DNA from: Syngnathus acus
Taxonomy: Eukaryota > Chordata > Actinopteri > Syngnathiformes > Syngnathidae
Assembly: GCF_901709675.1 (NCBI RefSeq)
Contig: NC_051095.1
Location: 12,909,456 to 12,973,455, forward strand
Length of the DNA: 64,000 nucleotides
Reading direction: 5' to 3'
The position numbers and the translations under genes are program-made. The first letter of the stretch is position 1, and the number at the start of each line of letters is the position of its first letter. Shown in pieces: positions 1-12,771 of the stretch. The notes under the pieces were generated by a model that worked only from the letters and a program-made list of their open reading frames with translations, ran no database searches and had not been told where the DNA came from.

Positions 1-24
1 TTTCAAAAAGGTTGGTAACCCCTG
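1..24. mobile_element. hAT-type terminal inverted repeat at window edge
   Basis: Read on the minus strand, these bases begin CAGGGGTTACCAACC followed by a T-rich run. This is the usual start of many vertebrate hAT (Charlie-like) elements. The rest of the element would lie left of the window, so neither the other end nor the 8-bp target duplication can be checked. Confidence 0.55.
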
Positions 25-316
25 CTGTATAACCAACCAGTCTAAAAAAAAAACAATGGGAAAGAAAGCACACTTATATTTGCACACCTTGTGAATGAGA
101 GTGTTTTTGCAATAAATAGAGAGATTATTAGTTTTGTGTTTAGTTTGATAAGAATTTGTAACATTTATCTGTAACTCGTTTTGGAATATTTTTTTTTCTC
201 AGATCCATGATTTGTATGTATACAGTTCCAAGTGTCTAAATCTGGTGAAATAAATTTTCTAAATTTACTAGTTCACTTGTATTTTGTCCAGACAAGAACA
301 CTGAGGCAGTTATATG

Positions 317-1326
317 TTTATTTCAGAACCAATCACATGCTACATGATTTGAATTAACTTTTTAAAGTTCTGTATCGGTTTTTGTTTGCTAATGTGGCAC
401 AACTCCTTATATCCAACATTAATGGACCTGGCAGCAATATCATCCTGAAGCTAAACCCTGTATGTTTTTTACAGATAAAATAGGCCACATGTCATTCAAA
501 ACTGGGATGCAAGCCAACAGTTTTGTCCAGCAAAGTAAATGAAGGCACACAAAAACACTTGTGAAAGACAGAAGTGAATTTCGTTTGCTCAGAGCCACCG
601 TCAGCAGTGGTTTAAAAAAAAAGAAAAGAAAACCCTGCTGGAATGGGCAATTGGCTAATTTGAGAGATATGTCCATTGCACCATTAAACCTTCATGGCAA
701 ATGTAAGCCAAACTAATGAAAGCATTTGCAACCTGTTTGTATGCTAGTGCTGCTGCAGCATGTAAGCAACCTAATGAGCAGCACACCTCTAACTGGTGTT
801 ATTGTACTTAACCACTCGAATGGTTTTGATTCAAGTGGTCCAGGTCATGAAAGTTATTGATCAGCCTCCCAAAGTGCATGCACAGACTGAATGAAGCCTG
901 GAACTACAGTGTGTTTGTGAGCTTACTAGAAATTTTGAAACTCCTTTACATATATTCAATATCTTTACTATATGGAAAAAAAATGTCATTTTAAGACAGG
1001 ATGTTCCATTTTATATACATTTACTTTACAACTGTGACCAAAAGGAAATATTGTGTCATCAACTCCTTTTGCCTTTGGCGTCTTTTCCATTCATCCATCC
1101 ACAAAAATACAATGCACAACAAAGTGGTGATTGCTCCATTGTCAACCACCAACTCAAGTTTCTGTGATGACCATCAGATCATCCAAAGCTTTGTTGTGCA
1201 AGTGAGCAACAGTTCCAAGAAGAGTTTTCACTCTTATTGACTCTAAAGTAGGAATGTGGAGCCTCCATCTTGCGGCCCTTTTTCAGTCAATGTCGGTCAT
1301 GGTTGTACCTCTCGTTAATCGGCTCA
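317..1326 (-). other. scyl1: Probable 3' UTR of scyl1
   Basis: This stretch follows the scyl1 stop codon on the minus strand. No coding exon is visible in it. The nearest minus-strand AATAAA after the stop is at 317-322, which would give a 3' UTR of about 1 kb. The boundary is inferred from that one hexamer, and other poly(A) sites are possible. The remaining bases to the left (25-316) hold no recognisable gene. Confidence 0.35.
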
Positions 1327-4300
1327 TCAGTCTAGTTTACGAGCACCCAGTTTGAGGGGACCTTTTGCAGCTTTGCGCTCCGCCCGTTTGGCTTCCAGAT
1401 CTTTCCTCCTCTCCTCTCGTTTCTTCTTGGACAGCTCAGCTTTGCTCAGACCTGCTGGGTGATACACAGACTCATTTGTACGAAACACAGGAAGCGATGC
1501 AAGCTTATGTTAACGAACATCAAGGAAGGTTCAACCCCTCGATTGACATAAATTTACTATTCGACTATCTTCTGCTTAGCTTCGACTACAAAAAATCCAA
1601 AGACATTCCTCCGTTAAATGAGACTGTAAAAACAAAACACACACTTCAGGTCTCACCTTGATTTCCATCTAACGCTTCCCAACTTTCTTCAGTGCCCCAG
1701 TCTCCCGTTGTGTCTGTACCCCAGCCACCTCCAGGCTGAAAGCAAGAAAACAACACAATAACCAAATTTAGTAAATTGTTCATTTATCTTGAGCAAAAAG
1801 GCAATCTTATTTAAATTTCCATAACTGGTCCAACGCATCTCAGGGTAGACAAACTGCAATTCACACTCACAACTAAGGACAACTTGGAATCGTCAAATAA
1901 TCTAATGTAAAACAATATGAAGAGGACATTGAAGCCGGAGAAATAGGGAAAACAGATTGTCATATCCATTAGATGATTTGAGACAATTGCTTTTAGTGCC
2001 CAGTGTGGTATCGCAGGGCAACACTGTATGTAACCCATTTGATTCATTCAGAATATAATAGCCCATTTTACGCATTTCTACACGCTTACCATGGGGCCTG
2101 ACGTGTTTCTCTGTGCCACGCCTGCAAATAGGTCGTTCTGACTGCTTCCTTTGCTCATGCTGCCGCTATCCCAGTTGTACTCGCTGGCCAAGCGGACCCC
2201 CTCGGGCAGGGCGGCACCGACAATGTCCGTCTCCTCCTCAGCCCATTCGTTGCCCCATCCCTCCTCGCCAGCAGAACTCAGACCCGGACCCTCTTTGTCA
2301 TTGGACCAGCTGTCATCGGCGTCCCAGCCTGAGCTGCTCCAGTCCGAGCTCTGCTTTTTCACCGCCATGGTGGTTGATGACCTGCCCGCCTACAAGCGTG
2401 GCATCACGGTGGTCCAAGTATCAGCGAGTGAGTCTGAAACTCTGTGATAAAGATGGCAAACTAAAAGGATACCTACTTCTTGTTCACCGCTGTTCTTTTT
2501 GGATGACGTCATTCCTGACCAGTCAGTAGTCCAATCCTCCTTTTCAGTTCGACCTTTCTCTGAATCCTGTTTTTTTTTTTTTTTTTGGGGGGGCATGTCA
2601 CAAGGGTCAACAACATTAGAATTCGGAGGATCCACATTCCTAGTATAGAATGCGAGAACAGACGACACATATTTAAAATAAACCCTACCTCCAAACTACC
2701 CCAATCCTCCTCCTCATCATCCCAGCGCTCTCCTGGCTCCTCATCATTTTCAATCGCTTCAAGAGTCTGTGCTCTGTCCACGGGGTTTGAAGCAGAAATG
2801 CTGTGAGTCTGGGAGGTGCGTGGACCTTTCTCTACAGAACCTAAGTTGAGGAGAGATGAGAGAAAAACATAAAATGTCTATCTGTCTGTCTGAATAGGGA
2901 CAATGCACAATAATGAACATCAGTACAAAAATAATTTAACTATGCCGGATCATAGCTACAAAGCTAGTTTTCTTCCGTAGTCCCAAAGGCAGGGCTTGAC
3001 CTCTATCACGGACATTAGTACAGATATGTTTCCTTCTCATCTGCGCCTCACCAGTGGTTCCATCTGTGGTGCCAGGAATCACGCTGGTGGCGTTTGAAAG
3101 GCTGCTGCTCTCAGCCGCCGCTCCTCCCACTGTGCCCGGTGCGTTGCGTATCAATTTGGATGTCAGTGAGGTCATGCCAGTCACAGCCCAGCCGGTCCAG
3201 CCGGATGCAGTGCCGGGTGGCTGAGCACACGACCCAACATCTTTTTCTATTAAACACAACGAATTGTCGATTCATTATCGTTTTTCTGTTTTTAAAAATG
3301 TAACAAAGTCATTATTCACAAACATATTCTGAATTACTCTGAATGAGGCAATTTCATTATTGCAACTGTGACTGAATCCTTAGAATTTCTGGGGCAGCGG
3401 TAGTTAGTTGATCTGTAAGGACTTGGACTTTGGAGCCGAAGAGCATCAGGTGCAAACACTAACCCAAAATGTCAAAATGGCATCTTGTTGGAGAGACAAG
3501 TTTGCTTCCTAGTTAGGGTCAGGATGTGCAATCCATTGAGCTCTTCTGTTTCTGTGCCGCTTTAAAGGACATCAAATCATGCACCAATTAAGACAACTTC
3601 TTTTTGGCAGTCCAGCTGAAGGACATCAAACCATGCACCAATTATCCTTATCTGTGAAACTTTAGCCTCATGGAGGGAGGACACAACCATTCCTGAATTA
3701 TCACCTCAGCAGGATCAGGCTGACCAACCTCAAACACAATTATCAACATGGCGGCCAACAACAAATAAGTTGAAGTTCTCCTTGCTAAGAAAAATAAATA
3801 AAATTCACAGGCCATAACACTTGGTACACCTGGTGAATCAAATATGTTGCATTGACAAAGATGAATTAACAATCCATGTTGATGCAATACATGATTGCAG
3901 ATTGGTTTTAGTACAACAACAATGCATGTTTAATTTTAAAGTTGGTGGAGAACATTATTGCATCAGAATAAGAGATTATATCGTTAAATACAAATGCATC
4001 TGAGTAATATAAAAATACAAATGGCGTTTCTTACCAATCTCAGCCAGTTTGGTGGGATCTTCTGACACGGTTTCCAGCTTGGTGATAAAACTTTTGATTG
4101 CTTTGAAAGCCTGACAGTATATCAAAGTTGAAGAAAGTCAAACAACTGAAGAGACTGCATTGGGGATGAAGCCACAAATGCGTGCGCTTAAAAGTGAGAG
4201 TACCTGCTCCCTGACACTCTTGTCGGGGTCGACAGTAATAGCGCACAGTGTGGGCAAAATTCGGGCGGCGACCTCAGATAGGCTGTAATAGTTGTGTGTG

Positions 4301-7300
4301 GCAGCAAAGCCGAGCACGCCAGCAGAACGCGACGCTGCAAAGGGGTCTTTTGTGGCTCGTGAGAAGGCAGAAATCAGAATTCGCTGTCGGGTCTGCAAAG
4401 ATAAGGATCAGGTTTATCATGCATTTATTTTTCTGTTTCGAACGTGTCTGAAAAAAACATGATGTAAACCAGTCTACATAGCTTATGCTCTTGATGATAT
4501 TGCTACACGGTATTTTCTTTTTGAACTTGTGCATCTTATCTAAATAATTGTGTGAAGCAATGACAATACAAATTCATTTCCACAAAATTGAAATTGAGGG
4601 CTCAATTCAAATGCAAGGCTCAAACTTTTCACTTCACTATCTTAAACTTGGAAGTACCAAAGGGTATTGTTTTAAGTTAAAAAAAAAAAGTCTAATTAAT
4701 CGTATCACAAGTGCAAAAACAAGATGCAAAAACCTTTCAAGTGTGTGGCAAGTTTTACCTCATAGACATGTACACAAAGAACAGGTGGATGGAAAAATAT
4801 TTAGGAAAGGAAAAAAAAAAAAGATCAGCTGCGTCTCACCCAGCCCTGTTTTTATTCAGATTCTTGATTATTTTTCAATTCAAGACTTCACCATGAGATA
4901 TAATTTGTTGGACTGCCAAACTTGTTGATGTCCAAATGTTCTTTGTTCTACTGTTTTGCATTCCTTCTTATTTTGCTTACCCCCGCATTGAGGTAGGAGG
5001 CGATCTTTCCCAGGCAAACTGTGGTGTTGCATCGGATCGGGCCCTGCTCATCCCTGGCTTGCAGCCTGGCAAAGTGGCGCATGAGCTCTTGGTTCAAATT
5101 GCTCTCATTTAGTTTGGGGGCCAGCAGCAACATAGACTGAGCAGAGGGTAGGGAGACATAAGTGAGTTTACCTTAGAGTAAACATTTGTTTACATTTGGA
5201 GTGAACATATACCTTAACCGTCTGCTCTCTGATGGCAGGGTTGGTGTCAGTAAAGCCGTGAACGACGTGAGGGAAAATCTGGGAATTCACCGCTGCTTCA
5301 TTGAGATACTGAATGAACTGCTCCATCTAGAGGCAGAGAGGAGAACAAAAATGGAGCGTGGCACTTAGCTTTTCAGTACAAACAGAATCTACTATGTTGT
5401 AATATATAGCTTCCCTCCAAAATGGCGAGCGAGATCTGCGCTTAATAGTTGCGCCTTCTCGGCAGCATGCGCATGGCAGTACTGAATGCCACTGCTGCCA
5501 CGGGGCGTTCGTGTTTTAGGTGCCCTCGATGGGCAGCATTTTTCACCGCCCCGTTTTGTTCAGCAGATGTGCCAGCACTGTTGGAAAGTCTGCATTGGTG
5601 TGGCAGCATAGATGGCTGGTGGGACTGAGAATGAGGGGGGAGAAGCAGCACGGACCACTGATGCGTGCCTAGAACTGCGAGTTAAAGTGGATCTAAATTG
5701 GTCAGTAGAACTGAGTCTCAGTCTCTCTATTTGTCAATGGACGCTACAACTGATTGTTTACTTTTCAAACGTAAGTGTAGCAGAAGTGTCTAATTATTTT
5801 GAATTGGGCCCAAACTGTCCGATACAAACCAGCTGACCAATTAATCGGTCGTGCCCTGATTCTAATAAATTAAAGACTACTAGCCCGTGAAACTCAATTG
5901 TCAGTTCTCCAAGAAGGAGAGATGTTAGCATTGTAAACGTGTACCTGCTGGAGCAGTCGTATTCTCATGGCTCGGTCTGTTGAGGAAAACATCTTTACGA
6001 TGACCGGGATGATCTTCTGTTGGTATTCTTCAGCAGATAGGAACTTCCCCACCTGGTGGACATTTTTTGGAGGACACCTGAGCTCAAATGTCCCTTCCAA
6101 ATGAGTTCTAAACATCAATCATTCAAGACTGCCAGTTTGGAAATGCCTTGTATGACATTTCATACTGGTAGAGCACTGTCATTTATTATCATGGCTGCAG
6201 AAAGCACAATTGGTGGTAATTTTGATCATAACTTTCAACACACTGGAAGTTGTGTGTTGTAGCAAAGTAATCTACATACATATTTGGCATTTGGCATTGT
6301 AAAAGGTAATTACAGACACATACCGGGAACACCTGGGATGCCCACAATCGATTTCAGAGGACGCCACTAACAGCGACTCAAGTATTGACAGGTCTTCAGA
6401 AGACGACTGACCTTGAAAAGCGGTGTGAGGACGACAGCGCCTGCATTTCCAAACTCGAAGGCGGTGAGCAGTTGAGGCAGGACCTTGTGTTTACAGAAGT
6501 CCTCTGGGAAAGAGTCCAGGTTCTCACTCAGGTCCTGGAAAAATTGCTGCTTCTCCCCTGGCTCCTTAATCTGAGAAAGCGTTACATCGGATGTTACCCC
6601 AAAAGTTGAATGATGACAGAAAGCCTTAATCTGTGAATTTGTGGAGCTGGCACCTTATGTCTTACGACATCCCCAACTCATGGCGCAAATACATAAAAAT
6701 TGATGTCACAACAAATCACTGTTCTACATGAATGTATGTATTTTTATGCGAGAAGGTAGACCTGGATCTCTTCTAGGAAGAGGTTGCTCTCCACAAAGCT
6801 GTTACTGAGGAACCCTCCGGGGCTTCGGCAGTTTTGCAGGAAACGGGCTGGATTGGGCCGAGCTCGCGGGTTGGCACCCACCAGCTCGCAGAAGTGAGGA
6901 ACCAGAGCTTTGGGGATCTGTGAGTGCAGAAATGACCATCCGGCAAACTGAAGCACACTCATTACAAAGCAATTCACTATCAAATTTGCAGCGACATAAA
7001 GGAAATGAAAATTAACTCTTCATTATTATTCTTTTTCAACTACCGTAATTTTCGGACTATAAGTCGCGGTTTTTTTCATAGTTTGGGTGGGGGGGCGACT
7101 TATACTCAGGAGCGACTTATATGTGTTTTTTTTTTTCAAAAAATTTCAAAAAAAAAATTTCAAAAAAAAAAAAATGAATCCGCGATAAACGAACCGCAAT
7201 GTAGCAAGGGATTACTGTAATTTGAATTTCAAGTGACGACAGCAGCGCGAAACCATCTGCGTCACTCCAATTCATTAAATCCATCAATCGTCCTTTGTCA

Positions 7301-10300
7301 ACAATGCGTGCGCGCCGCTGACGGCTTTTGCACTTAAAAATATTCCACAGGCCCATATAACGATATATAAATTATATATCAAATAACTATTATATAAGCA
7401 ATAATGTTATCAAACCATCTGTGCACTCTAAATCATTAAATCCATCGATCAAATTCCTCGTCCTTTGTCAACATCGCCGCGCGTGCGCCCTGACGCCAGC
7501 CTCGTCGTTATTCCACAGATTTACTATATAACTATATTGTAGCGTTAACAAAGTTCAAGGAAAGACGTGGGTTTGGTAAACGGCTCTTTATTTAACAAAA
7601 CAAACTTACAGGCGTGTGGCGGCGTGGACGTCCAGCCACGAAAGGGGACGAGAGCTCCATACGATAGGACCGGGCGTGCGTAGAAGCCATGACCGAGATC
7701 CATGCACCGTCCTCGGACAGCCACCCGGCTGAGCGCCGGCCCTCGACTTCCATCCACGGAGCTGAAAGGCAGCTCGGTAGAGTAGGACCGGGCGTGCGTA
7801 AAAGCATTGTCCGAGCACCATCCACCGTCCCTGGACAGCCACCCGGCCGAGCGCCGGCGCCCGACTTCAATCCACGAAAGTGAAAGAAAGCTGGACGAGT
7901 GACGCGCGACGTCGCGCTGCTGACGTCAGCAGCGCGACGCGACGTCGCGGTCGCGCGTCAGCAGCGCGACGGTTGTTTACATAAAGGACAAAGATCGACT
8001 CGTCCAGCTTTCTTTCACTTTCGTGGATTGAAGTCGGGCGCCGGCGCTCGGCCGGGTGGCTGTCCAGGGACGGTGGATGGTGCTCGGACAATGCTTTTAC
8101 GCACGCCCGGTCCTACTCTACCGAGCTGCCTTTCAGCTCCGTGGATGGAAGTCGAGGGCCGGCGCTCAGCCGGGTGGCTGTCCGAGGACGGTGCATGGAT
8201 CTCGGTCATGGCTTCTACGCACGCCCGGTCCTATCGTATGGAGCTCTCGTCCCCTTTCGTGGCTGGACGTCCACGCCGCCACACGCCTGTAAGTTTGTTT
8301 TGTTAAATAAAGAGCCGTTTACCAAACCCACGTCTTTCCTTGAACTTTGTTAACGCTACAATATATATTATCTATATATAGTAGATCTGTGGAATAACGA
8401 CGAGGCTGACGTCAGGGCGCACGCGCGGCGATGTTGACAAAGGACGAGGAATTTGATCGATGGATTTAATGATTTAGAGTGCACAGATGGTTTGATAACA
8501 TTATTGCTTATATAATAGTTATTTGATATATAATTTATATATCGTTATATGGGCCTGTGGAATATTTTTAAGTGCAAGAGCCGTCAGCGGCGCGCACGCA
8601 TTGTTGACAAAGGACGATTGATGGATTTAATGAATTGGAGTGACGCAGATGGTTTTATTAACGTGTTATTTATGTAATAGTTTTTTGAATAACTCTGAAT
8701 TTTACGTCAGGGCCGTTCTCAGCTCTTAGTTTGTGTTTATGTCACGTTAGCATAGCTATCGTTTAGCCTGTTGTTGCTCGTTCATGACTGTTCTTGGTGT
8801 TGGATTTTGTCGAATAAATTGCCCCCCAAAATGCGACTTATACTCCGGAGCGACTTATATATGTTTTTTTTCACTTTTTTGGGCATTTTATGGCTGGTGC
8901 GACTTATACTCCGGTGCGACTTATAGTCCGAAAATTACGGTATGTAGAATATCTGAAATATCAAGTACAACGTGACAGAAATATTAAAAAGCTCAAAACC
9001 AAAATATAGTATTTGAGAGTGCAGAATAATACTGAAGATTAATAGTGAAAAGGGAAAGAAGAACAGTGTTGAAGTGACTCACCTTCCCAAGTGAACGAAG
9101 TGAAGACGTGCGGGAAAGTGGCCCATTGAACACTTCCCAGATAAGACAGCCTAATCGCCACACTTCCCCTGCCCTGCAATTTTTGTAGAAATTTTATTTT
9201 AGACAAGCGGATGGCCATCTATTTGTGACATTCTTTGTCTTTTGCCGTCATGATGCTATCTCTAACAAGACCAACAAACATGCTGTCTCCTAGAATTTCT
9301 CACCATTTTTCCCCACTGCAACTGGGCATCTCTGGCGGGTCATACTTCTCCATATCTGGGTAAATAGACTTTGGGTCAGGGAGCGAGGCCCCGTTTGGAT
9401 CACCTTGTTCCGGGGAAACATGGTCGAGGGCCCCCAGCTTCCACTCGCCAGCTCGATCAACAAAGATGGCCCACAAGCCCAAGTTGTTATGGAGCAAGTG
9501 ACAATCATTGATTAGGAAACTCAGAGCTTTCTGACGGAAAAACAAACCAACAAGCGGAGTACAAGTTAGAGGGTGCTCAACCAAAATAACCTAAGAACAT
9601 TTTAGTGACTTACTATTATCTGATGTAGGCCCCAGGAGACCTCCAGTTCACTTGGAACACCCTTTAGATGAACGGCCAGAGGAGTCACCGGTTCAGTTAC
9701 CAGGTACAAGCTCTTCTCTGTCTGGAATGAATTTAGCACAAGACAAATTGGAACACACTCGGACAGAAAGCTCATGGATGGTTGTAAACCGTGAAGGGCT
9801 TCTTTAATGAAACCTGCTCTGGTGCGGTTTTCATATTAAACTGATAAAAACACTGATTGGTAGTGTTGGTGGCTGCCGCTGCATGATACAATTAAAGCCC
9901 AACAACTCTCCAGATCCTTTGGACACGCATGAAAATACAAAGTCTTTCTGTCTTCTTTTTATGCATTTGGTACAACATCCTTTTCTATTATTTGAGCTGT
10001 GTATTCACTATTCAGCTGTTCACACTTCAATGAAGGCCAAATCAACACTTGATTGTGAAGCAATTCAAGTATCGTGCGAGTAGTGGTAATTATTGAAGGT
10101 TCTATTTGATACAAGCACGTTCACACCAGTAACCTTATGCATCATTTAATATTGGATTTTTTTTTTTTTTTTTTTATTGTTATCGTATGTGTTGCCATGA
10201 CACTGGAATTTGGCTTGATTGCTTGTCAAACTATTTACTTGAAAATGAGCTTGGCCACATAACAAATTAAACTCAAATCAAGGTTTTAAAAAAAGACACA

Positions 10301-11461
10301 GCCCGAATGAGGGATAGATGGAACATTTGACACAGTGGACGCACAAGTTCACATGACGGCTCACCCAGTTATCAACGCATGTTTGCACAACTGACCCTCA
10401 TAATGAGGTATACGTACCTCCAAGCCATCAACATAGGCCAGGATGTTGGGGTGGCGAAGGGTCTTCATCCGCTTGAAGGCTGCCTTTGCCAGCTGAGTCT
10501 GCTGCTCCGACCCCTGAGCCACCTCGTGCACGAACACCGACACTGGCTCTGCATTGGACTGACGAAAGTGTGAAATTGATGATGATGCATTGGATTTAAA
10601 TTGCACTTTTTTTAGTTAACTACTCATTAAAACATTAAAAATGTTTTCCAATAATATAATTATCAAATATATGAACCATAACTTAATACGTTGATCACTA
10701 GAATTACAGTACATATTTCTATTTATTTGTCTGAACGCTGGTTGTTTAAAGGGCGGGTATTTGACTATTCATCAGCCTAAGTACAGAAGGTTTGAACAGT
10801 TGGACATTAACCAGTTTATAGTGAGTTCACGTGTACAGCATATACTGTTTTAAGGTCGTTTTAACACTTAAAAAGCTCAAAACCTTTACAGCTTGATGTG
10901 CATAGTTTATATTTAATTCTATTGTCAGTTATCATTATGATGTAAAGTGATCGGCGACGATAACAATTGGACACTGATATCACGTACTGCCCAGCTTGAA
11001 GATTGTGTGGTAGTTTGGCTTGCCTAGGATCAATACACTTACACGCATCCCAAAAAAAACCACCACAAACATAATTGAAAAATGGAGCCATTTAAATCTG
11101 ACTATTGCGGCTTTTGATCCAGCTAACACTGGGTGACGTGGCGACAATTGCGTGACCGGAATAAGCTGTTGAGAGCAAAGATGAGGCGTCATTTAAAACA
11201 AAATTCAGAGAAGACCAAAAGAAATAGCGAGACATTATGTATCGTTTAAAGGTAAATGCAAATAACAAATTAGAGCTGTGATTTTTAGTGTGCTTCAATA
11301 GGCCGAAACTAGCCAAGTTGCCTCAGGATCGGTAGAGGTTTGTAAATTTTTACCTTTCGCTTGCCCCGATGTAACGACCATATTCCAGACTTCTCTTGGC
11401 TGTCTGGAAGAATTTCATAAGCAAAGTCTTTGACGGGATCCCTGGCAAAAAAGGACCACAT
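1327..11461 (-). CDS. scyl1: SCYL1, SCY1-like pseudokinase 1 (18 coding exons)
   Basis: Pseudokinase scaffold that binds COPI and acts in Golgi-ER retrograde traffic. Exons: 11354-11461, 10418-10558, 9614-9721, 9304-9530, 9083-9173, 6762-6917, 6412-6570, 5945-6052, 5213-5326, 4981-5136, 4204-4392, 4035-4110, 3052-3246, 2689-2840, 2477-2566, 2090-2389, 1657-1735 and 1327-1451. They join in phase to 857 residues; human SCYL1 has 808. The protein starts [13 protein letters not shown]. The kinase-like domain fills about residues 1-300 and is degenerate: HNNLGLW stands where a catalytic HRD loop would be and KLGALD replaces DFG. Exons 8-11 hold the HEAT region ([29 protein letters not shown]). An acidic W/D-rich tail and a basic helix follow, ending KLGARKLD, the family's COPI-binding RKLD terminus. 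Introns 1, 5 and 10 are the longest; intron 5 holds a fold-back element. The exon 15 boundaries are the least certain. Confidence 0.95.
3545..3650. repeat. Short direct repeat in scyl1 intron 12
   Basis: The phrase AAGGACATCAAAYCATGCAC occurs twice about 60 bases apart, in each case followed by CAATTA. It looks like a small local duplication with one transition between the copies. No coding or regulatory meaning is apparent. Confidence 0.6.
7041..8942. mobile_element. Fold-back (long inverted repeat) transposable element with TA flanks
   Basis: The element lies in scyl1 intron 5. Its left end reads CCGTAATTTTCGGACTATAA from 7043. Its right end (to 8940) is the exact reverse complement, and a TA dinucleotide flanks each side. 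Both ends hold short repeats of GCGACTTATACTC type. Inside are two long inverted arms. 7544-7898 and 8000-8354 appear identical, and they are flanked by further, slightly diverged inverted sequence reaching about 7219 and 8680. The 101-base centre is GC-rich and itself partly palindromic. Each arm carries an outward AATAAA in its T-rich outer part (about 8308 on plus, mirrored on minus). No transposase is recognised, so this is a non-autonomous element. The TA flanks suggest a TA-targeting DNA transposon, but the class is not settled. Confidence 0.85.
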
Positions 11462-11600
11462 CTCCTCTTTCCACTTCACACCTCATCAACAAACATACTG
11501 GCTACCAAGTATGAAAACAGCTCGCTTGCAACCGGAACTGGTGGATATACTTCCGGGAAAACACGAAACAACTTAAAGTGTTCCGTTTAATGCACATTTC
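11462..11600 (-). promoter_or_regulatory. scyl1: Likely scyl1 promoter with ETS-type sites
   Basis: Just upstream of the scyl1 ATG there is no TATA box. Two ETS/GABP-like cores are present: CCGGAAGT on the minus strand (11549-11556) and ACCGGAAC on the plus strand (11531-11538). Paired ETS sites near the start are common in TATA-less housekeeping promoters, which fits scyl1. The transcription start is not determined. Confidence 0.45.
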
Positions 11601-11681
11601 CGCACTTAACATTAAATTGTGCTAAGGGCACATTGTCTGTAAAATGTATTTTTGAGACTTGCCTATTTTTTTTTTTTTTTT

Positions 11682-11800
11682 TTGCCCTCTGGTTAGCACG
11701 CCCGCTTCACGGAGTTCAGAGGTGTAGGGTTCGATTCCAGCGCCAGTCTTCCTGTGTGAAGTTTGGGTTTTCTCCATGTCCATGTGTGATTTCTACAGGT
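11682..11800 (+). repeat. tRNA-like SINE head fragment
   Basis: GGTTAGCACGCCCGCTTCAC followed by GGTTCGATTCC matches the A- and B-box-like head of a tRNA-like repeat common in percomorph fish. The characteristic CTTCCTGTGTGAAGTTTG phrase comes next. It sits in the 1.3-kb gap between the malat1 3' end and scyl1. The rest of that gap (11801-12739) is AT-rich with no recognised gene. Confidence 0.65.
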
Positions 11801-12739
11801 ATCATTTATTAAAAAACACTTGTTCATATACAGCAGACACTATGGTAAGATTATTGTAATGACCAGCTATGTATATTTTGCTTATTCCCAGAGCAATGGC
11901 AAATTTGAACAGGGAAAGAAAAAAAACTTGAGGTACTTGACCACTACTCTAAGTTCTTGATGGTTAAATAGATCAGATCTGACTTGCTAAAATTAATTTT
12001 ATTAGACAGCTTATTTTACATGTCCTTGAACACTTTTAGTACATGCTATCAAGGACCAAGTAGAAATGTCATTCACCTTAAGCTGTACTTCACCAACCAG
12101 TAGGCATTTGGTTTATTCTGATATGAATAAAAACACATTACATCATTGCAGTGTGATTGTTATTCTATATTTTATTTGTAGTGCATTTCAAAGCACTTCA
12201 CATATGAGACAGACACTGAAAATTGTAAATTTAAAAACAAAAATATTGCCAGTCAAAAGCCCAAGAGTTAAATATTCAAGTATTCAAATGAGTATAAGTT
12301 TTCAAATGTTTTAAAAATGGACAATGACGCTTTCCTAACATTGAAGGGAAGGTCATGCCAGTAGGATAGACTGCCAGCAGAAGAGGCTGCATTCTCTCCA
12401 ATGGTCATCTGGTTTCAAACACGTTTCTGCAATATAACCAATCATTTAAATGGCCATATCAGACATAGCACAGTCATCCAGTTATTACCATCATTTCCGG
12501 CGCACGTTTCATGATAGTCAGAAGCTCTGCAACCTTTTAAATCATACATCAGTTTCATTAGCAATAAGATATCCTGGAGTGCATGGTCATATACATATGA
12601 TACATATTTGCCAAGACAAGTGCAATGTAGACATCTTAAATCATGTGTGGGTTGATATAATTGACCTGTACACAAGCCTCATGCAAGATCCCCGACAGCT
12701 GCGTACTTCAATCGTGGTATGTAATGAATCTATAGAGAT

Positions 12740-12745
12740 TTTATT
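12740..12745 (-). terminator. malat1: Poly(A) signal downstream of mascRNA
   Basis: A minus-strand AATAAA lies 27 bases beyond the mascRNA 3' end. It could serve the minor polyadenylated read-through form, while the main malat1 3' end would be made by RNase P-type cleavage. It is inferred from the hexamer and its position only. Confidence 0.4.
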
Positions 12746-12771
12746 TACCCACAGTACACTGATAAAAGCAA

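Noticed and set aside
2113-2529. 138-residue plus-strand frame over scyl1 exon 16
   Set aside because: Antisense shadow of the real exon; the minus-strand translation matches the SCYL1 C-terminal region.
3541-3660. Possible CRISPR-like or regulatory direct repeats
   Set aside because: Only two copies in a vertebrate intron; a simple local duplication explains them.
5400-5830. GC-richer block with a short coding-like frame in scyl1 intron 8
   Set aside because: No splice-consistent exon, no homology recognised, and the flanking scyl1 exons already join in phase.
7592-8306. Two identical 92-residue frames, one on each strand
   Set aside because: They arise because the fold-back arms are identical. 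The proline/arginine-rich translations match no protein family that I know.
11700-11745. Possible tRNA gene
   Set aside because: A and B boxes are present, but the stems do not close into a functional cloverleaf and the flanks match a fish SINE head.
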